Shown here piece after piece: positions 20,946 through 33,800 of a stretch of DNA of 64,000 nt (the stretch's first letter is position 1; each line of letters begins with the position of its first letter). Origin of the DNA: Darksidea phi (Eukaryota > Ascomycota > Dothideomycetes > Pleosporales > Lentitheciaceae); NCBI GenBank assembly GCA_030770425.1, contig JASJFT010000071.1, positions 1 to 64,000 on the forward strand, in the 5' to 3' direction. The notes under the pieces were generated by a model. It ran no database searches. It worked only from the letters and a program-made list of their open reading frames with translations, and had not been told where the DNA came from. The position numbers were made by a program, and so were the translations under genes.

Positions 20946-22703
20946 TCAAGCTTCCTGGGGGGCTCCACGACCGCCACGGCCCACGGGGCCGCCGCGCCCA
21001 CGGTGTTGGAACCCACCGCGAGGCTGGCCGCCGATGCCACCACGGCCACGGGGAGCTCCACCGCGTGGGTAGAAAGGCTGCTGCGGGCGCGGGCGTCGCT
21101 CTTCAACCCTGACCTCGACGCCGTTGACCGTGTGCGGGTTGTTGTTGATGGCATTCTGGTATCCGGCAGCCGTCTTAAAGTCAACGAAAGCACAGTTCTG
21201 TAAAAGAGGTTAGCTGGCGTTGCTGAGAGTTCACGCATATGCTTACCTTGGGACGGCTGATGTCAAGATATTCAATGTCGCCAAACTTGGAGAGGACGCT
21301 CCTCAAGGATCCTTCCTCCACCTGGCTGTAAACGTTCTTAATGTACGCACGCTTTTGCTCTGCTTCAACCGAAGCCTGATTCTGGGCGCGGGATGGTTCC
21401 TTTTTGGGGCCAGCAGTTTGCCAGCCTGAAGAATCGCCTTGGCTATTGGCAGGCGAGGGCTCGCGGCCTGGGGTGGAGGTCCGAGCGGGCGCTGCCAACG
21501 GTTGGCTCGGCGCCGGCGCAGCAGCCTTGGGCTGCGAAGGCGGTTGTGCAACGGCGGAGGCGGGGATCGCAGGCATGGCAACCCTGTGGGCGGACGCCGC
21601 CAAGCTAGCCCATGTGCGAGGAGCCGCAGGCTTGGGGGGAGCCGCAGGAGTGGCAATAGGAGTTGCTTTAGGAGCTGCTGGAGCGGGTGTAGGCGCAGGG
21701 TCCTTGGGTTTCTCTGGCTCAGTCTCCTCCTCGACAACCGCAGCATCAGGCTCCTTGCTGGGAGCTTCCTGGCTAGGAGCTTCCTCAATCGTAGAAACAG
21801 CAGCGGCAGGAGTCTCTTCGGCTTCAACCACCTCCGTATCCTCAGGGACCGGAGTACCATTGACGGCTGCTGGAGGCGGAGATGCCTCGCGAATAGGCTC
21901 CTCGTTGACAGCGTCCTCAAGCTTCTGGTCAACCTTGGTCAAGTCATTCTCACTCGGAGTGACCTCAATCTCGGCTTCAGGCAAGGCGCTGGTAGTTACT
22001 GGCTCTTGGATACCGGTCGCAGGAGCAGCCGGGTCGTGTTGTAGTTCCTCCTCCTCCGGCTCCTCGGCGAGATACCGGAAAATATCATTCAACACGAAGT
22101 AGCCGTTGGTCTGGGCAGCGAGAACGAAAGTCTGCACGAATCGCTTGTGGGGCTGGCCCCGGTTCGAGATCTCGCCAATGACCTGAATGACGATATTCAC
22201 GTCAGACCCTTGAGAGTCGACGTTAGTGACACGGACCTTGGTGTCATGGAAGTCGAGCTCCTTGATCCGGTCGTTGATGGCCTGTGAAATAGACGTGTTA
22301 GCTAAAGACAATGCGTAAACTCATTGGGTTTCTTACCTTTTGACCGACACAAACGTTAACCTTATCCTCCTCGGTGCCGGAGACGAATTGTGACCGCTTG
22401 CTATAGAAGAGCTGGAGCCAGGTTAGCCAGAGATGCCATTGTCTCTTGACGAACTAAACTTACGTAAAGCTTGTCTGGGCTCTTGCTCAAGGTGGTATAG
22501 TACTGCTCGACGAAGTACCAGCCCACCTCGTCCTTTGGGATCTCGGAGGTGGCCGCGCTGTTGCCCGCCTGGCTACCATCCTGTTGCTGAGAAGCACTGT
22601 ATCCAGCCGTGCTGTTAGCGCTTGAGGCGGAGTAGTTGTTGGCTTCAAAGTTCTGCGGCGCATAGCTGCCGTTGACAGGGATAGCGGAGTCGGTGGCTGC
22701 CAT
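20946..22703 (-). CDS. G3BP-like NTF2 + RRM RNA-binding protein
   Basis: Four exons: 22464-22703, 22337-22411, 21247-22281 and 20946-21197 (1602 nt, 533 aa). The NTF2-like domain covers ~58-190 (VGWYFVEQYYTTLSKSPDKLY, then QKAINDRIKELDFHDTKV, GQPHKRFVQTFVLA). A long acidic and then Ala/Pro-rich linker follows. The RRM covers ~415-490 (RAYIKNVYSQVEEGSLRSVL, RNP1-like KNCAFVDFKTAA). An RGG tail ends PVGRGGRGAPQEA. This is the G3BP architecture: a cytoplasmic mRNP protein that binds mRNA and ubiquitin-protease partners and helps form stress granules. An in-frame Met at 22751 would add 16 residues; MAATDSAIPVNG is the likelier start. All introns have clean GT-AG junctions. Confidence 0.9.
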
Positions 22704-23229
22704 CTCGATGGATTGTAAGGAGGGAGATGGGAAGCGGTGGTGTCGGGGCACGTGGGTTCGCGATCGGGGGATTAGGTGGGAGGGTTAGCTTCTAGTGCGG
22801 CGTGGTTAAAGGCCCAGAAGCTTGCAGCGTGTTAGCAATGGAGAGAAGCTTGCGCGCTATCCGTACTTACTGAGGCCTGATGAGAGGTGGAGAGGAGAGT
22901 GGAGAGGCAAACGCCGCTGAGGTGTAGAGACAGAGGGGCGTTATGTGCGAATTAGATAGCAGCAAATAAGAGAAGCTCCCGAAAAGATTGGGCTGGTGAT
23001 GGAGATGCGAGGGCGAATGATGGGGGCGAACAGTTCGGTGTGAGTAATTCGTGCGTGCAAGTAACGAGGAGAGCCTGGCATGCGGGAAGACGAAATTTAC
23101 GAAGCATCCGAGCGCAGGTCCGTGCGCCCGCCAAAACTCCAGCCGAGCCGCATCATCGCGAGCACTTGACCGCAGCTCAGACTGTTACACTGTCTATTGT
23201 GTTACTTTGGTCAGTGTTCCTTGGCAAGG
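22704..23229. promoter_or_regulatory. Divergent promoter region
   Basis: 526 bp between the start codons of the G3BP-like gene (minus) and the Zn2Cys6 regulator (plus). The spacing implies a shared regulatory region. No defined TATA or operator could be assigned. Confidence 0.4.
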
Positions 23230-25505
23230 ATGCCTAAACAACGATCTACCTGCACTAGGTGCTCAATGAAGCGGCAGAAGTGTGACCGACAGACACCTTG
23301 CTCTCGATGCATACAGAACAAGGAAGCACACTTGTGTACGACAGAATGGACGAATGGCTACAACCCGGCTGTGCATCGCAAGTATCCGAGAAAGTCACTA
23401 TCGGCGACTCCGCAGAATTCTGCTGGCAAGACAAGCGAAGCTCAATTGCCGCAAGTCGATCCTCAAGCCCGGCCTTCCTTATCAGTTTCTAGCTCAAGAC
23501 TACCTTCACCAACTTCAAAAAGGGCATCTGTTCTATCTTTCGAGGCACATGACCCATCAAACTTACCTAACACATCTTCGACCAACGTTGACTTCGTTAC
23601 TTACGGCCGCTCTGACGTGACGGATATTAGTGTGGGCAGTTTACTACGAGGAAAGGACGATTACGCACAGCAACAGGCTGCTATGAACAAGAATCTTAAT
23701 CCGAACCGCATGAAAACATGTGGTGATGATGCGGTCACTAATGGCCTTTCTCCGGCAGCGCAGTCGGTCGAAGTATATCACATCCAGTCACTTCTACCGC
23801 AAAAGTACCAGGTTCTGCGGATGGTAGACTACCATGGTCGCTGCATGACTTATTGGACAGGAGGCATTTAGTAAGTCTCATTATTCCTATCCCCTTCCCA
23901 ATCAGCGGCAATGAAATCGATAGATTGGAGTACGAACGCTCATCCTTGAAGAAGAAAGGTCGTGCTAATGAAAATCTCTATTTCAGCCACGCGCCTAGCT
24001 TTCGAAGAGGCTTGCTTGAAGCTTATGGCGCCTCTGATGAGATTGATCTTCGAGAGCATGACTGGCTATGGACAGCGCTATTGTTCTCAATCCTTTCTGG
24101 AGCAATAATTGGTTCACCTGAGGCTGACTCCGCTGCCTGGGGGTTTTCAGATGCCGAAAAGCTCAAGCTATCTAGGTCATGGAAAAATGCACAAATAGCG
24201 TGCTTACACCTCGGCGACTATGCTTCCAGGCATCATATCTATTCTGTTCAGGCCATCATCAATATGCACACGTCCGAACATCTAGTCGGCTCCACTAAGG
24301 AGTGGGCAGCGTACCAGGCTGCTTCCACAGTCATTGCAAGAGGGTTAGGGTTGCACAAGTGAGTTTTTGCGCCTAGCCTGAATGATTCCAAAATCTGACG
24401 ACTTGGTAGGCTTGGGCCTCACCCGGACGATGGAAAGTCTCCTGTTGATATGAGCTCAGAACAAAAAGATGCTCTTCTTCAACGAGAAATAGGTAGGAGA
24501 GTCTGGAATGCCTTGACTGCGCAAGACTGGCTATGTTCGACATCTCAAGGAATGTACAGTCTACAGAAACGGCATTTTAGCTCTATACTACCGCGGCACT
24601 TCGATGAAGAGACAATGATGCCTGTTCAGGACAACACGCCAACATATACCCTCATCAGCAACTACCTTCAAGAGATCGCCTACACTTTAGTCTGCTACCT
24701 TGATGACATGCTAGACGCACCAGATTTATCGGCCAAGTATCACATCGTTTTGAGATACGACGCTATCATGCGGGCCATGCCGCTTGAAAAGATGCCCAAG
24801 TTTCTTGATCCTCGCACCCCGTTCAATCCAGCCTGGCCTCAATGGACAGCTTGGGCTAGGCGCTCTTATCAGGCTTCGAGCGCGCACAAGATCATTATGA
24901 TCCATCAAAGCTTTCTAGGGAAAAGCTTCAAAGACCCTCGATTTATGTACTCGCGATGGGCGTGTCTCAGCAGTGCGAAAATCATCATCGAAGCGATGGA
25001 GAAGCGACATCCTCAAGAGCCCCAATGGTGGGTTGAACAGGCTTTCGTCGTCACAGCTGGCCTTTGCCTAAGTCTTGATCTATTCCATCGATTGGAGAGC
25101 GATGCTGAATCTATTGAGCACCAGACATGGATTGAAAAAGCCACCAAGATACTCGAGCAGTGGCCTACGAGTTCAGTTGCTGCCCACGGCATTCGTCTTC
25201 TTACGTCTCTCCTCCAAGAGCGCACTAAGAGACTTAATGGATCCAAACTAGACTCGCGGGCTGAGAATATCCCTTTCCCTCAGAACGTAGCGCCCCAAGC
25301 TCTTGCTGCCGAGGCGTCCGAAACACCTGTCGACACCACAGCCCAAACCGACTTCATCGAGAATCAATCCTGGGCTAATGCCGATTTCGATGTAGATATG
25401 CTTGGGTTCGACGACCTCCTGGATAATTTGCCGATGCAACATGGCTTGGACAGCAATGCGTTCTTCGAGAGCATGTTATCGCTCACTAACTCTCCGACTT
25501 TTTGA
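23230..25505 (+). CDS. Zn2Cys6 fungal transcription factor
   Basis: Three exons: 23230-23870, 23987-24358 and 24410-25505 (2109 nt, 702 aa). The start MPKQRSTCTRC places the zinc binuclear cluster at residues 8-37 with spacing C-x2-C-x6-C-x5-C-x2-C-x8-C. Low-complexity linker to ~150. The middle region, whose junction splices to IYHAPSFRRGLLEAYG, carries the fungal-specific regulatory domain (EHDWLWTALLFSILSGAI; STVIARGLGLHKLGPHPDD; REIGRRVWNALTAQDW). The acidic C-terminus (FDVDMLGFDDLLDNLP) looks like an activation domain. It is a nuclear DNA-binding regulator. Targets cannot be deduced, since the neighbours are not a biosynthetic cluster. Confidence 0.9.
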
Positions 25506-25930
25506 AGAACTTTCGCGTAGCCCAGCTATAACAGCGCTTGTCGAAGACAGTCGGTCCGGGGATGCGACGAGCCAAAATTTGGGGCTTGAGAGGCCAGACA
25601 GAGGCACCGTGATGCGATATTGTGCCGCATAGATGGTTGAAGATGGCATTCACGGTGCATACGGCGGCATGTGGAGTGGTCTGCGCGAGGTAAGTTAGCG
25701 TAGGTAGTACACAAGTGATGACGTTCAGAAATATGACGGAAACCCAGCCTTGTGTGGCATATATCTCGTGACGACTGCTGCACCACCTCAACCTTTACAT
25801 TCTCAATTACTGTGCGAGCAAAGCTCGTCCAACCTCACTACATACTGCTCACTTCATAACACCACTCAGTTATCCCCATCTTCATATCCTTTCATCAGAC
25901 AATGGTCTTTCCAAGTCTCACCACATCATT
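25506..25930. other. Intergenic, nothing recognised
   Basis: 3' flank of the Zn2Cys6 gene and a pyrimidine-rich stretch ahead of a short ORF. Confidence 0.4.
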
Positions 25931-26128
25931 ATGCCCGCTCGATTCAACAGCCAGAATGGCTTCGGCTTGCACATTGTCAAACTCAATGGCAAGCTTAGCA
26001 TCCACTTCGTTTCTAGCAGTGATCTAACTACCAAATACACTGTCCAAGGTTCCGATACCGTAATTACGGAGCAGATGACAGCCGCTCATCAAGAAGCATC
26101 ACCAGTAGACGACAGAACTAGACTTTGA
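25931..26128 (+). CDS. Small hypothetical protein, 65 aa
   Basis: ORF starting MPARFNSQNGFGLHIVKLNG and ending PVDDRTRL. The middle reads as alternating hydrophobic beta-like strands (LHIVKLNGKLSIHFV). It is preceded by a CT-rich leader as in highly expressed fungal genes. No family recognised and no signal peptide. It could be chance. Confidence 0.35.
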   Translation: MPARFNSQNGFGLHIVKLNGKLSIHFVSSSDLTTKYTVQGSDTVITEQMTAAHQEASPVDDRTRL

Positions 26129-26533
26129 GTCAATTAATTGAATTCTACATATGTATAGTCTTGGAACTGTGTGATTGTTTTACAGAATTTGCGAACTGGC
26201 CACGAAAAGCTTTGTCATAGACTTACCTTGATTCACCAAACCCCCCACAGGCAAAACGCATACCCGTAAGTTGGACCAGGAACCTACAATCTACGCAATT
26301 TACTCACCTACCGTTATCAGCTACTACACACTCTTCGCCCCAGGCACCCGTCTGTCTGATACTTTTCTGCCCGCTTAAGCTTGTTACAAGTTTGCTTGCT
26401 CACACCGTCAACAGTTCCACAACTCTAACTCCACTATACTCTTACGCATACACACACACGCACACACAAACGCACGCACATCGCAATTATAAGTATTATT
26501 ACAAGCTCACCCAAAACCTCCACGTCACTTAGA
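26129..26533. other. Intergenic with CA-rich tract
   Basis: 405 bp. A CA-rich stretch lies at about 26449-26484, directly upstream of the next short ORF. Nothing else is seen. Confidence 0.4.
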
Positions 26534-26836
26534 ATGTCCGTGCAAACCTCTAACCGCGACATTGATAATAAATCTAACAAACGCAGGGCCCCTCGCGTTG
26601 ACAGCAAAGCTGCGAAAGACACTGCCGCCGCCAACCGAGACTCTCCCTCCCCAGATTCGGAGAACAAAATGAGCCTTCTTGAGTTCTTGAGGATGGATGA
26701 TGAGGAGCAAGAGAAAGTGTCGAAGATGGATGTCTTTGCCTTCTTTAAGAAAGATAATCTAAAGAAGGCGGCGTTGAAGAAGACGGGTGGGCAGAATAAG
26801 AGCAAGGATGACGGGAAGATGGATGGAAGGGAGTAA
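26534..26836 (+). CDS. Small charged hypothetical protein, 100 aa
   Basis: ORF starting MSVQTSNRDIDNKSNKRRAP. The first 45 residues are polar and disordered. Residues 46-75 (MSLLEFLRMDDEEQEKVSKM, then DVFAFFKK) form a likely amphipathic helix pair, followed by a Lys-rich tail. The codon pattern and the leader with a CA-rich tract support a real gene. No family recognised. Confidence 0.45.
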   Translation: MSVQTSNRDIDNKSNKRRAPRVDSKAAKDTAAANRDSPSPDSENKMSLLEFLRMDDEEQEKVSKMDVFAFFKKDNLKKAALKKTGGQNKSKDDGKMDGRE

Positions 26837-27236
26837 TGCCGGAATGTACTAAAATTGATATAAGGTTGGGAATACGGTGCTTGGGTAACGATGGTTATGA
26901 TGAGGATGAGGGAACTACACGGCGACTTTTTTACGATTTGGCTGACAGGCCCACTGACGAGTTTGTTCTGCAATTCAATCATATAATCTTGGGGAGTTTT
27001 CTTGCAGCTAATCTACAGTAATCCCTGCTACTGGATGTCTCGCCTATGCGGCTGCGCTCAAACCGGGCATTCGACCAAACAGCTAGTTAATGTCCGCTTC
27101 TCGTAACGTAATCTCGTATTCTTAAAACAAGGCCTAGTGTAGGAATTTGTGATGGACGTATGCTGATACATTAGAACCATAGCTCCGTAATGCGCGCATG
27201 CGTCTGGTCGTTGATCAGGGGTCGTCAATAGGGTGC

Positions 27237-29649
27237 TTAGGTCCCTCCGCGGCGGGAACTCATGCGCCTATAACGCGCGTAGAACTCGATGGTTTTTTGG
27301 CCCTGTCGACAACCGTCGATAAAGGCTCCCATGATGTCTTGTAGTTGGAATTTACGTGACTGCGATCGTAATGACGTAGCAAATGACTCAGCCAACGTGC
27401 TCATGGTATGAGCGTCTGTCATCTGGTCGCACTGAAGGTACCAACCGTCCACTAGACTAGCGACAAAATCTTTAATGATCTCCAAAGCGACGGTATGGCC
27501 ATCTAAACCGAACGTTCGCGCAAGTCGCCCCATGACATCTCCACGAACTGCTATGTTTTTATTGCGAAGTTCAGCTACGACCTGGGGTACCGTGCGGTAA
27601 GGTAGAAATTGTTCCAGTCGTAGCATTTTAGCACATGCTTCGGATTTGCGTACAAGAGTTTCTAATTCTGACAAGTGGAAGCGAGAGACGATGGCGTCCG
27701 GAGGAATATTGGACCATACGAGTAACTCAGTTCGACCTTTATATTTGGCCCGAAGGGCTTGACCGTTTTTCTTAAGCCAAGAAAGGATCAAAGATGCACT
27801 GAGTTTTTTCCGTGGCTCCCTAAGTGAAGGATGGTTAACAGAGATAAGAGCAATCTGTGGGTCGATCATTCGCGCTGCCTTCTGCATGACCTGGACGAGA
27901 CTTGTGGATACTGACACAAAACCTGATCCGCTGCCCCCAGTCATGTGCAGGTGCTGGTTCGTAAGTAGCATCAAGAGGTTGCTGCCATCTTTTGTAGAAG
28001 GGTCCGGGGGAGGCAAGAACGCTCCATTCCAGTTGCTGTGGCCATTGGCTACAAACCCCCGCGCCGTTGAATACATAGTAAGACTTCCTACTTTAGTTGA
28101 CATCCACAAGAGCGACAACATAGCAAAACTGACCTCTGTTTATCGAACACCCTGTATGCAAGACTAGGTGTAGCAAGACCCGGTGGAGTAAAATCCGGTA
28201 TAGCAAAATCCGGTGTAGTAAGAGGCTTTTCTGGAGCGACAACCTCTTCGAAGATGTCAATCGTAGACCTCTGATCAGCATCTACCCAAAGTTCCAGCTC
28301 ATCGGCTTGGTTGATCATCATCGAAATTCCACCTGGGGTGCTCATGTGCAATTTGATTTGGGCTGGTTTAAGTGAGCCTAAGCCCTTAGGCGTATTCTTC
28401 TGCGAAGCTACACGAACCTTGCGCTTGTACTCCGCCCTAGTACGTTTAGCTTTAGCTCGTACAGCCTTTCCAGATATGAAGGTAGGCTCATTGTATCGCT
28501 TCGGTAGTTCCACCCCTAGTGCTTGAGCTTCTTTTGACGCCAGTTCGATGAGACGACGATAGCGGTCGCTAGGGGTTTGGAATTCGCAACCGTTAAAGAC
28601 AGAGCCAAACTCTGGAATGGCTTTCCCACCGTAAAGCAAGATATACCTTCGAAACTGGTTCACTACGACAGAATCGCGAAGATCTAACCCCGTAATTGCA
28701 TTGAAGACCGAAGATAGAACTTGATCTGAATTGGGTTGAAACCATCGGTAGAGGACACACAACCTGCTAAATGTAAGTCATCGCTAAGAAGCGGGCTACT
28801 ATAAGATGCGCGATTACATACAACTCGCGTTCGCGGGATGTCCTATTATCTTCATTAGCTATTAATACTGAGGTCTACTGAAAGAACGGACTTACCACTT
28901 ATGTGGCGGGGTACGTTCACTATTCCGAAGCTGCTCAAGAGATAGTGTGTTGTCGGTTTTGCGGGAAGGGGTATGCTGTGCGCTTCGCTTCTTAGACACT
29001 GTAGATCCCCAGTCTAGGCGTCGTACGACCGAGGCTATTCTCTTATTTTTGAAGATGTGACTCGTCTCTCCTCTAGGCCTTCTAGTATTATTTACGCGAC
29101 GATTGCAAGGTGTCTCCGTATAGGGAAGGAAGTCTGTCGTGTCTGTACCGTAGCCATCTAAGGTAGGTGAGCTGGCGGTCGAGCTAGAGGGGGCATTCGC
29201 TGCATATGTCTTCATTTCGTTATCAAAGACCTCCTCCCATTGTAACAGATTTGAACTGCATGCCGAAATCGAATCGTTAGGAGTAATCATTACCCGCTCA
29301 GGGCTTGTATCAAGGGTATCCGGTAAAGTCGAACGCGAGGTATATTGAAGTCCCTCTGTTTTAGCTTTAATATAGCTCTTAGCTTCGGTACCACAATTGC
29401 GCGTTAGTGGTAAGGTTCTCCGAGACTGCTCGTCCATGCCTCGTATATCTTCTTTAAGTTAGCATCCGCCATGGAGGAAATTTCAACATCTGTGTAGGGC
29501 AGCCTACTAGCTAGGCTCTCCGGTTCTGTATCAACAGATAGTCGCCACATCGCCTCTCTAGCGGCGCCCAAATCTCTCGTTGGAGCTTCGAAGAGCATTA
29601 GGCCGGACCCGTCGGGCCGCCAGCTACCATCATACATAGTTTGTCGCAT
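27237..29649 (-). CDS. Orphan protein with DUF7587/ART-like region
   Basis: Proposed four exons: 29508-29649, 28896-29451, 28134-28763 and 27237-28083 (2175 nt, 724 aa). Intron 1 uses a weak GTAGGC donor; without it the gene starts at 29437 (672 aa). Residues ~110-215 are Ser/Thr/Arg-rich and disordered. Splicing of the last intron gives LAYRVFDKQSLTMYSTARGF, then FVANGHSNW, GSGFVSVSTSL and ELLVWSNIPPDAIV. This order (R after a strand, STS, then an acidic residue before IPP.AI) resembles DUF7587 and ADP-ribosyltransferase-like folds; the fold is inference. The last 200 residues are helical. AT-richer surroundings and flanking repeats suggest an accessory gene. Confidence 0.6.
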
Positions 29650-30871
29650 AAAGTACAACAATCAGGACTAGAGCGCTGCAAGCGTAGCGTGTTCAAACAG
29701 GAGGAGTTGTTTGCTGTACAGTGTGATGATAAAAGAGAGTAGGTGAAAACCTATATTATCTCGAAATTATCTGTGCGCGCGCGAGACGTGCGATGGGGAA
29801 TCACGTGTAGTGAAGGTGAGCGTGTTGGCGAGCTAGTAAAAGATGGCTCGATTTCACCTATAATAGGACTAGCTGCTGGGTTGCTATGGCTCCTTTCGCG
29901 CTTCAAGGCTTCAGTGATGTGTGTCATCTCAAAGCGCGGTATTCAGAATCGAAACACATGATAGTGGGACAGTCGAGTTAATGACTGCTTAGTGCCTGCG
30001 AAGCATATTAGATCTTTCACTGGGTCAACCACCAACCTCAGAACGATCGTCAGGGCAGGCCAGTCTTGGAACATTCGAGGGTACAGGATGTCTATAAGTC
30101 AGAAGCAAGAGACAGTAGACATAAAGCGAGATACAGACAAATGGAGAAATGAGATACAGACAAATGGAGAAATAAGATACAGACAAATAGAGAAATAAGA
30201 TACAGATAAATAAAGAAATGAGATATAGACAAATGGAGAAATAAGAGAACTATGTAGAACAATTTTTGCGTTATACTGAGGGAGAAAGTTAACGGGCCTG
30301 AGGCTGTCTGAGGCTGGTGAGCGCCACGTGGTGACTAAGGTGGCACGGACCAGATAACCCTGGCCTCTTTGTGCTCACCTTGATGCGCTTTATAACGACG
30401 TCGTTGCCCACTCGACTTTCCATTGCACCCGCTTTCAACTCTTCCATTTTTGCGACCTAGACCTTTTGTCGGAGAGCACAACTCCTACGACAGGTCCCGA
30501 GCGCCTTCACCCCATCGCGCTGCCCTCATTCCCGCGCGCGACTACGAGCCCGAATCGCCGAAAGACAAGCTGCACCACAGCTTAGGCTTCCGCCAGAACT
30601 CTTCGTAACTCGGAGGGCTGGTGTTGAACAAAACGTGCCAAGCCCTCTGCGCGAACGCGCTTTATATGGACGTCGCTCCTCGCTATTTCTGATTTCTTAG
30701 ACCCGACCTTCCTACTTTCCCTCCACTGCTCATAACAACGCCGCAACAACCGCGCGACTGCGAGCCTGAGTTCGGATAGTCGAAAGACAATCCCTTCGCT
30801 CCCCAACGTCTCTCTCTATCCGTTCTTCCGAACCGAAAGACAAGTCCTCCGCACCCTCAAGCCACGAAACA
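29650..30871. other. Intergenic with tandem repeat; SPT5 leader
   Basis: No gene supported. Contains the 23-bp tandem repeat (30129-30246). From about 30380 there is the pyrimidine-rich leader of SPT5, with two related segments: CGACTACGAGCCCGAATCG followed by CCGAAAGACAAG near 30539, and CGACTGCGAGCCTGAGTTCG near 30759. Confidence 0.5.
30129..30246. repeat. 23-bp tandem repeat, ~5 units
   Basis: Consensus GAGATACAGACAAATGGAGA plus AAT, repeated about five times with point changes (ACAG/ATAG, GGAG/AGAG). Purine-rich on the plus strand and non-coding. Confidence 0.85.
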
Positions 30872-33800
30872 ATGTCGGGGTATGGATCCGAATCAGAGGA
30901 CGAGGGTGGTTTCAACCCCCAGCCTGAAATCTCCGAAGACGATGAACAAGTAGCAGCACCACAGAGACAACAGGCCGACACTGAACAGGATGAAGATGAA
31001 GATGAGGAGAGTGTTAACGGCGATCCCTCAGAAGACGAGGAAGAGGCCTCGGAAGACGAGGACGACATCGTGGTAAGCTGGACCATGTTTCAGATGTTCT
31101 GATTACTGACCTAAAGCAGTCCAGGCCTCGAAAAAAGGCGCGGCGGCACAGGAATGTCTTCATCGATGCCGAGGCCGAGTATGCAATCCCCCAGCTATTG
31201 ATACTACAACCAAGACGTCTGCTAACTGTACCCTCACCTTTAGGGTTGATGAAGACGACGATGAGGAGGAAGACGATGGTGACGAAGTCATTGAAGAGGT
31301 CCACCCCGATGACCTTCTGGAGCCGACAGGTGCGGACCTTGATGACCACCACCACAGAGAGTTAGATATCCAGCGCCAAGTGCAGTCACACAAGGATGCC
31401 GAGGAGCTTGCTAAAGAATATGATGAGAAATACCGGCGCCGAGAGGCCCAGAGCGCCCGGAGAGCCGGCTTTGGTGCAATGCCCAATGCGCAGCCAACGG
31501 TGGAAGACCCATCTATTTGGGGTGTGAAATGTCGGCCCGGCAAGGAGCGCGAGGTCATCCTGGCCATCCAGAAGCGCCTTGACGACATGGTGCGCTACGG
31601 CCAGCGACCCAAACTGTATTCTGCCTTCGAGCGCGGCGGCACCATGACTGGATACATCTATGTGGAAGCCGATGCGAAGCAGGATATGCTCTCCGTCATT
31701 GAAAATATCCCCAATGTCTTCATGGGCCAGCCTCAGATTGCCATTGAGGTTAAGGAGCGTGCAGATCTTCTCCGCAAGCGCAGGCGAACGCCGTTGGAGG
31801 AGGGCAAGTTCGTGCGCATGCTCCGACCAACTACCTACAAGGGAGACTTGGCCAAGGTTGTCGAAGTCCACGCCAATGGTCTGGACTGTACTGTGCAGGT
31901 AGTCCCTCGTCTTGATTACGGTCTAAATGAGGATGCGAACGCTGCTGCCGACAACAAGCGCAAACGAACTGCTTTCGGTCGCAACAAGGAAATTCCTCCC
32001 CAGAAGCTCTTCAGCGAGACTGAAGCAAAGAAACGGCACATGAAGCATTTGTCCCAGGTCGGCTCTGGCAACCAGCGAGCTTTCCATTACAAAGGCGAAG
32101 ACTACCAAAACGGCTTTCTCATTAAAGAGGTCAAGGTCAACTGGGTCACCAGCGAGAATGTGAATCCAAGGATGGAGGAGATGCAGTTTTTTGCTGTCAC
32201 CGCCGCCGACGGAACGGAAACACTAGACCTCGTCGCAGTGCAGGCCGCACAAAAGGCCGCGCAATCCGGTTCATCATTCGTAAATGGCGATAATGTCGAG
32301 ATTTACCACGGTGAGCAAAAGGGCCTGCGCGGCACAACTGTCACTGTCACAGGCGACATCGTTACGCTGCGGGTCACGGAAGGCGAGCTTATCGGCCGCC
32401 AAATCGACGCACCCGTTAGGACTCTACGAAAACTGTTCCGCGAGGGTGACCACGTCAAAGTTATCGGTGGAAGCAGGTATATTGATGAGGTTGGTCTGGT
32501 CACGAAGATCAAAGAAGATAAAGTCACCTTGCTCTGCGACTCCACTCAGACGGAGATTACCGTCTTCAGCAAGGATTTGAAGCGTGCGGCAGATTCGGCT
32601 ATGCTTGGAACCGACTCGGATTTTGATCTCTATGATCTAGTGCAGATCGAGTAAGTGAAAGATTGATTGTTCCAGCCATAGCGGTACTAATATAAGATAG
32701 CGCTGCTACAGTGGGATGTGTCGTTAAAGTCGATCGCGAGGTTCTCCGAGTACTAGATCAGCAGGGAAACATTCGTACACTCCTCCATACACAGGTGTCC
32801 GGCATCGTCGGAAGAAATCGCAACGCAGTAGCGACAGATCGAGACGGATCCGAGATCCGAAACGATGATACTGTCAAGGAGCACGGTGGGGAGAACCGTC
32901 AAGGAAAGGTTATCTACATCCACAGAGGCGTTCTTTTCGTCCACAACCGGGAGTTGGTTGAGAATGCCGGTGCTTTTGTCGTTCGCAGCAACAACGTCGT
33001 CACCATGGCTGCAAAGAGCGGGCGCACTCAAGCCGCTGGTCCGGACCTCAGCGGCATGAACCCTGCTGTGCAGCAACAGAATGGAAGTGCAGGACCCATG
33101 GCTCCCCCACCTCGGCAGCAGTTTGGAAGGGACAAGCTGATCGGCAAGACCGTTACTATTCGTAAAGGTCCCTATAAGGGTCTTCTCGGTATTGTAAAAG
33201 ACACAATGAACGATGAGGCTCGCATAGAGCTGCACACGAAGAACAAGCAGGTCTCGGTCAAGAAGGAGCTTCTCTCGGTCAAAGACCCCCTTACGGGCAA
33301 CACCATGAGTTGGGGCGTGGGCAGTTTTGCGAGCAGACCTCGTGGCGGAGGCTTTACCGGAGCTACCCCTAGCCAAAACGGCTCTAAGACCCCAGCCTGG
33401 GGCAACCAGTCTCGGAACGGTCCATCATGGGGTGGCGCAACTCCTGGTGGTGGTGGTGGCGGTGGTCGCACGCCAGGCTGGGGTGGAGGCGGCGGTCGCA
33501 CTCCTGGATGGGGAGGTGACGGTGGGCGGACAGCGTATGGTGATGGCTCTCGAACCGCCTACGGTGGTGATGGTTCCCGTACTGCATACGGCGGCGATGG
33601 TTCCCGCACTTCCTACGGAGGGGCAACTGCTTATGGTAGCAACGACGGCTCTGGCACGGCGTATGGAGGTTTCAACACAGGTGGTCGCACACCCGCTTGG
33701 GGCGCATCCTCAAACGCCACATCAAAATCTACCCTCTCTGCCCCCACACCAGGCGCTTACAATGCTCCGACACCTGCGGCGTACTCGGCCCCAACGCCTG

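Noticed and set aside
21404..22102. 232-codon plus-strand ORF
   Set aside because: Antisense to the Ala/Pro-rich linker of the G3BP-like gene; it is an open shadow caused by GC-rich low complexity.
30423..30608. 61-codon ORF upstream of SPT5
   Set aside because: Lies in the SPT5 leader with no recognisable motif; could be a uORF but nothing supports translation.
31386..31871. 161-codon minus-strand ORF
   Set aside because: Antisense shadow of the SPT5 NGN domain.
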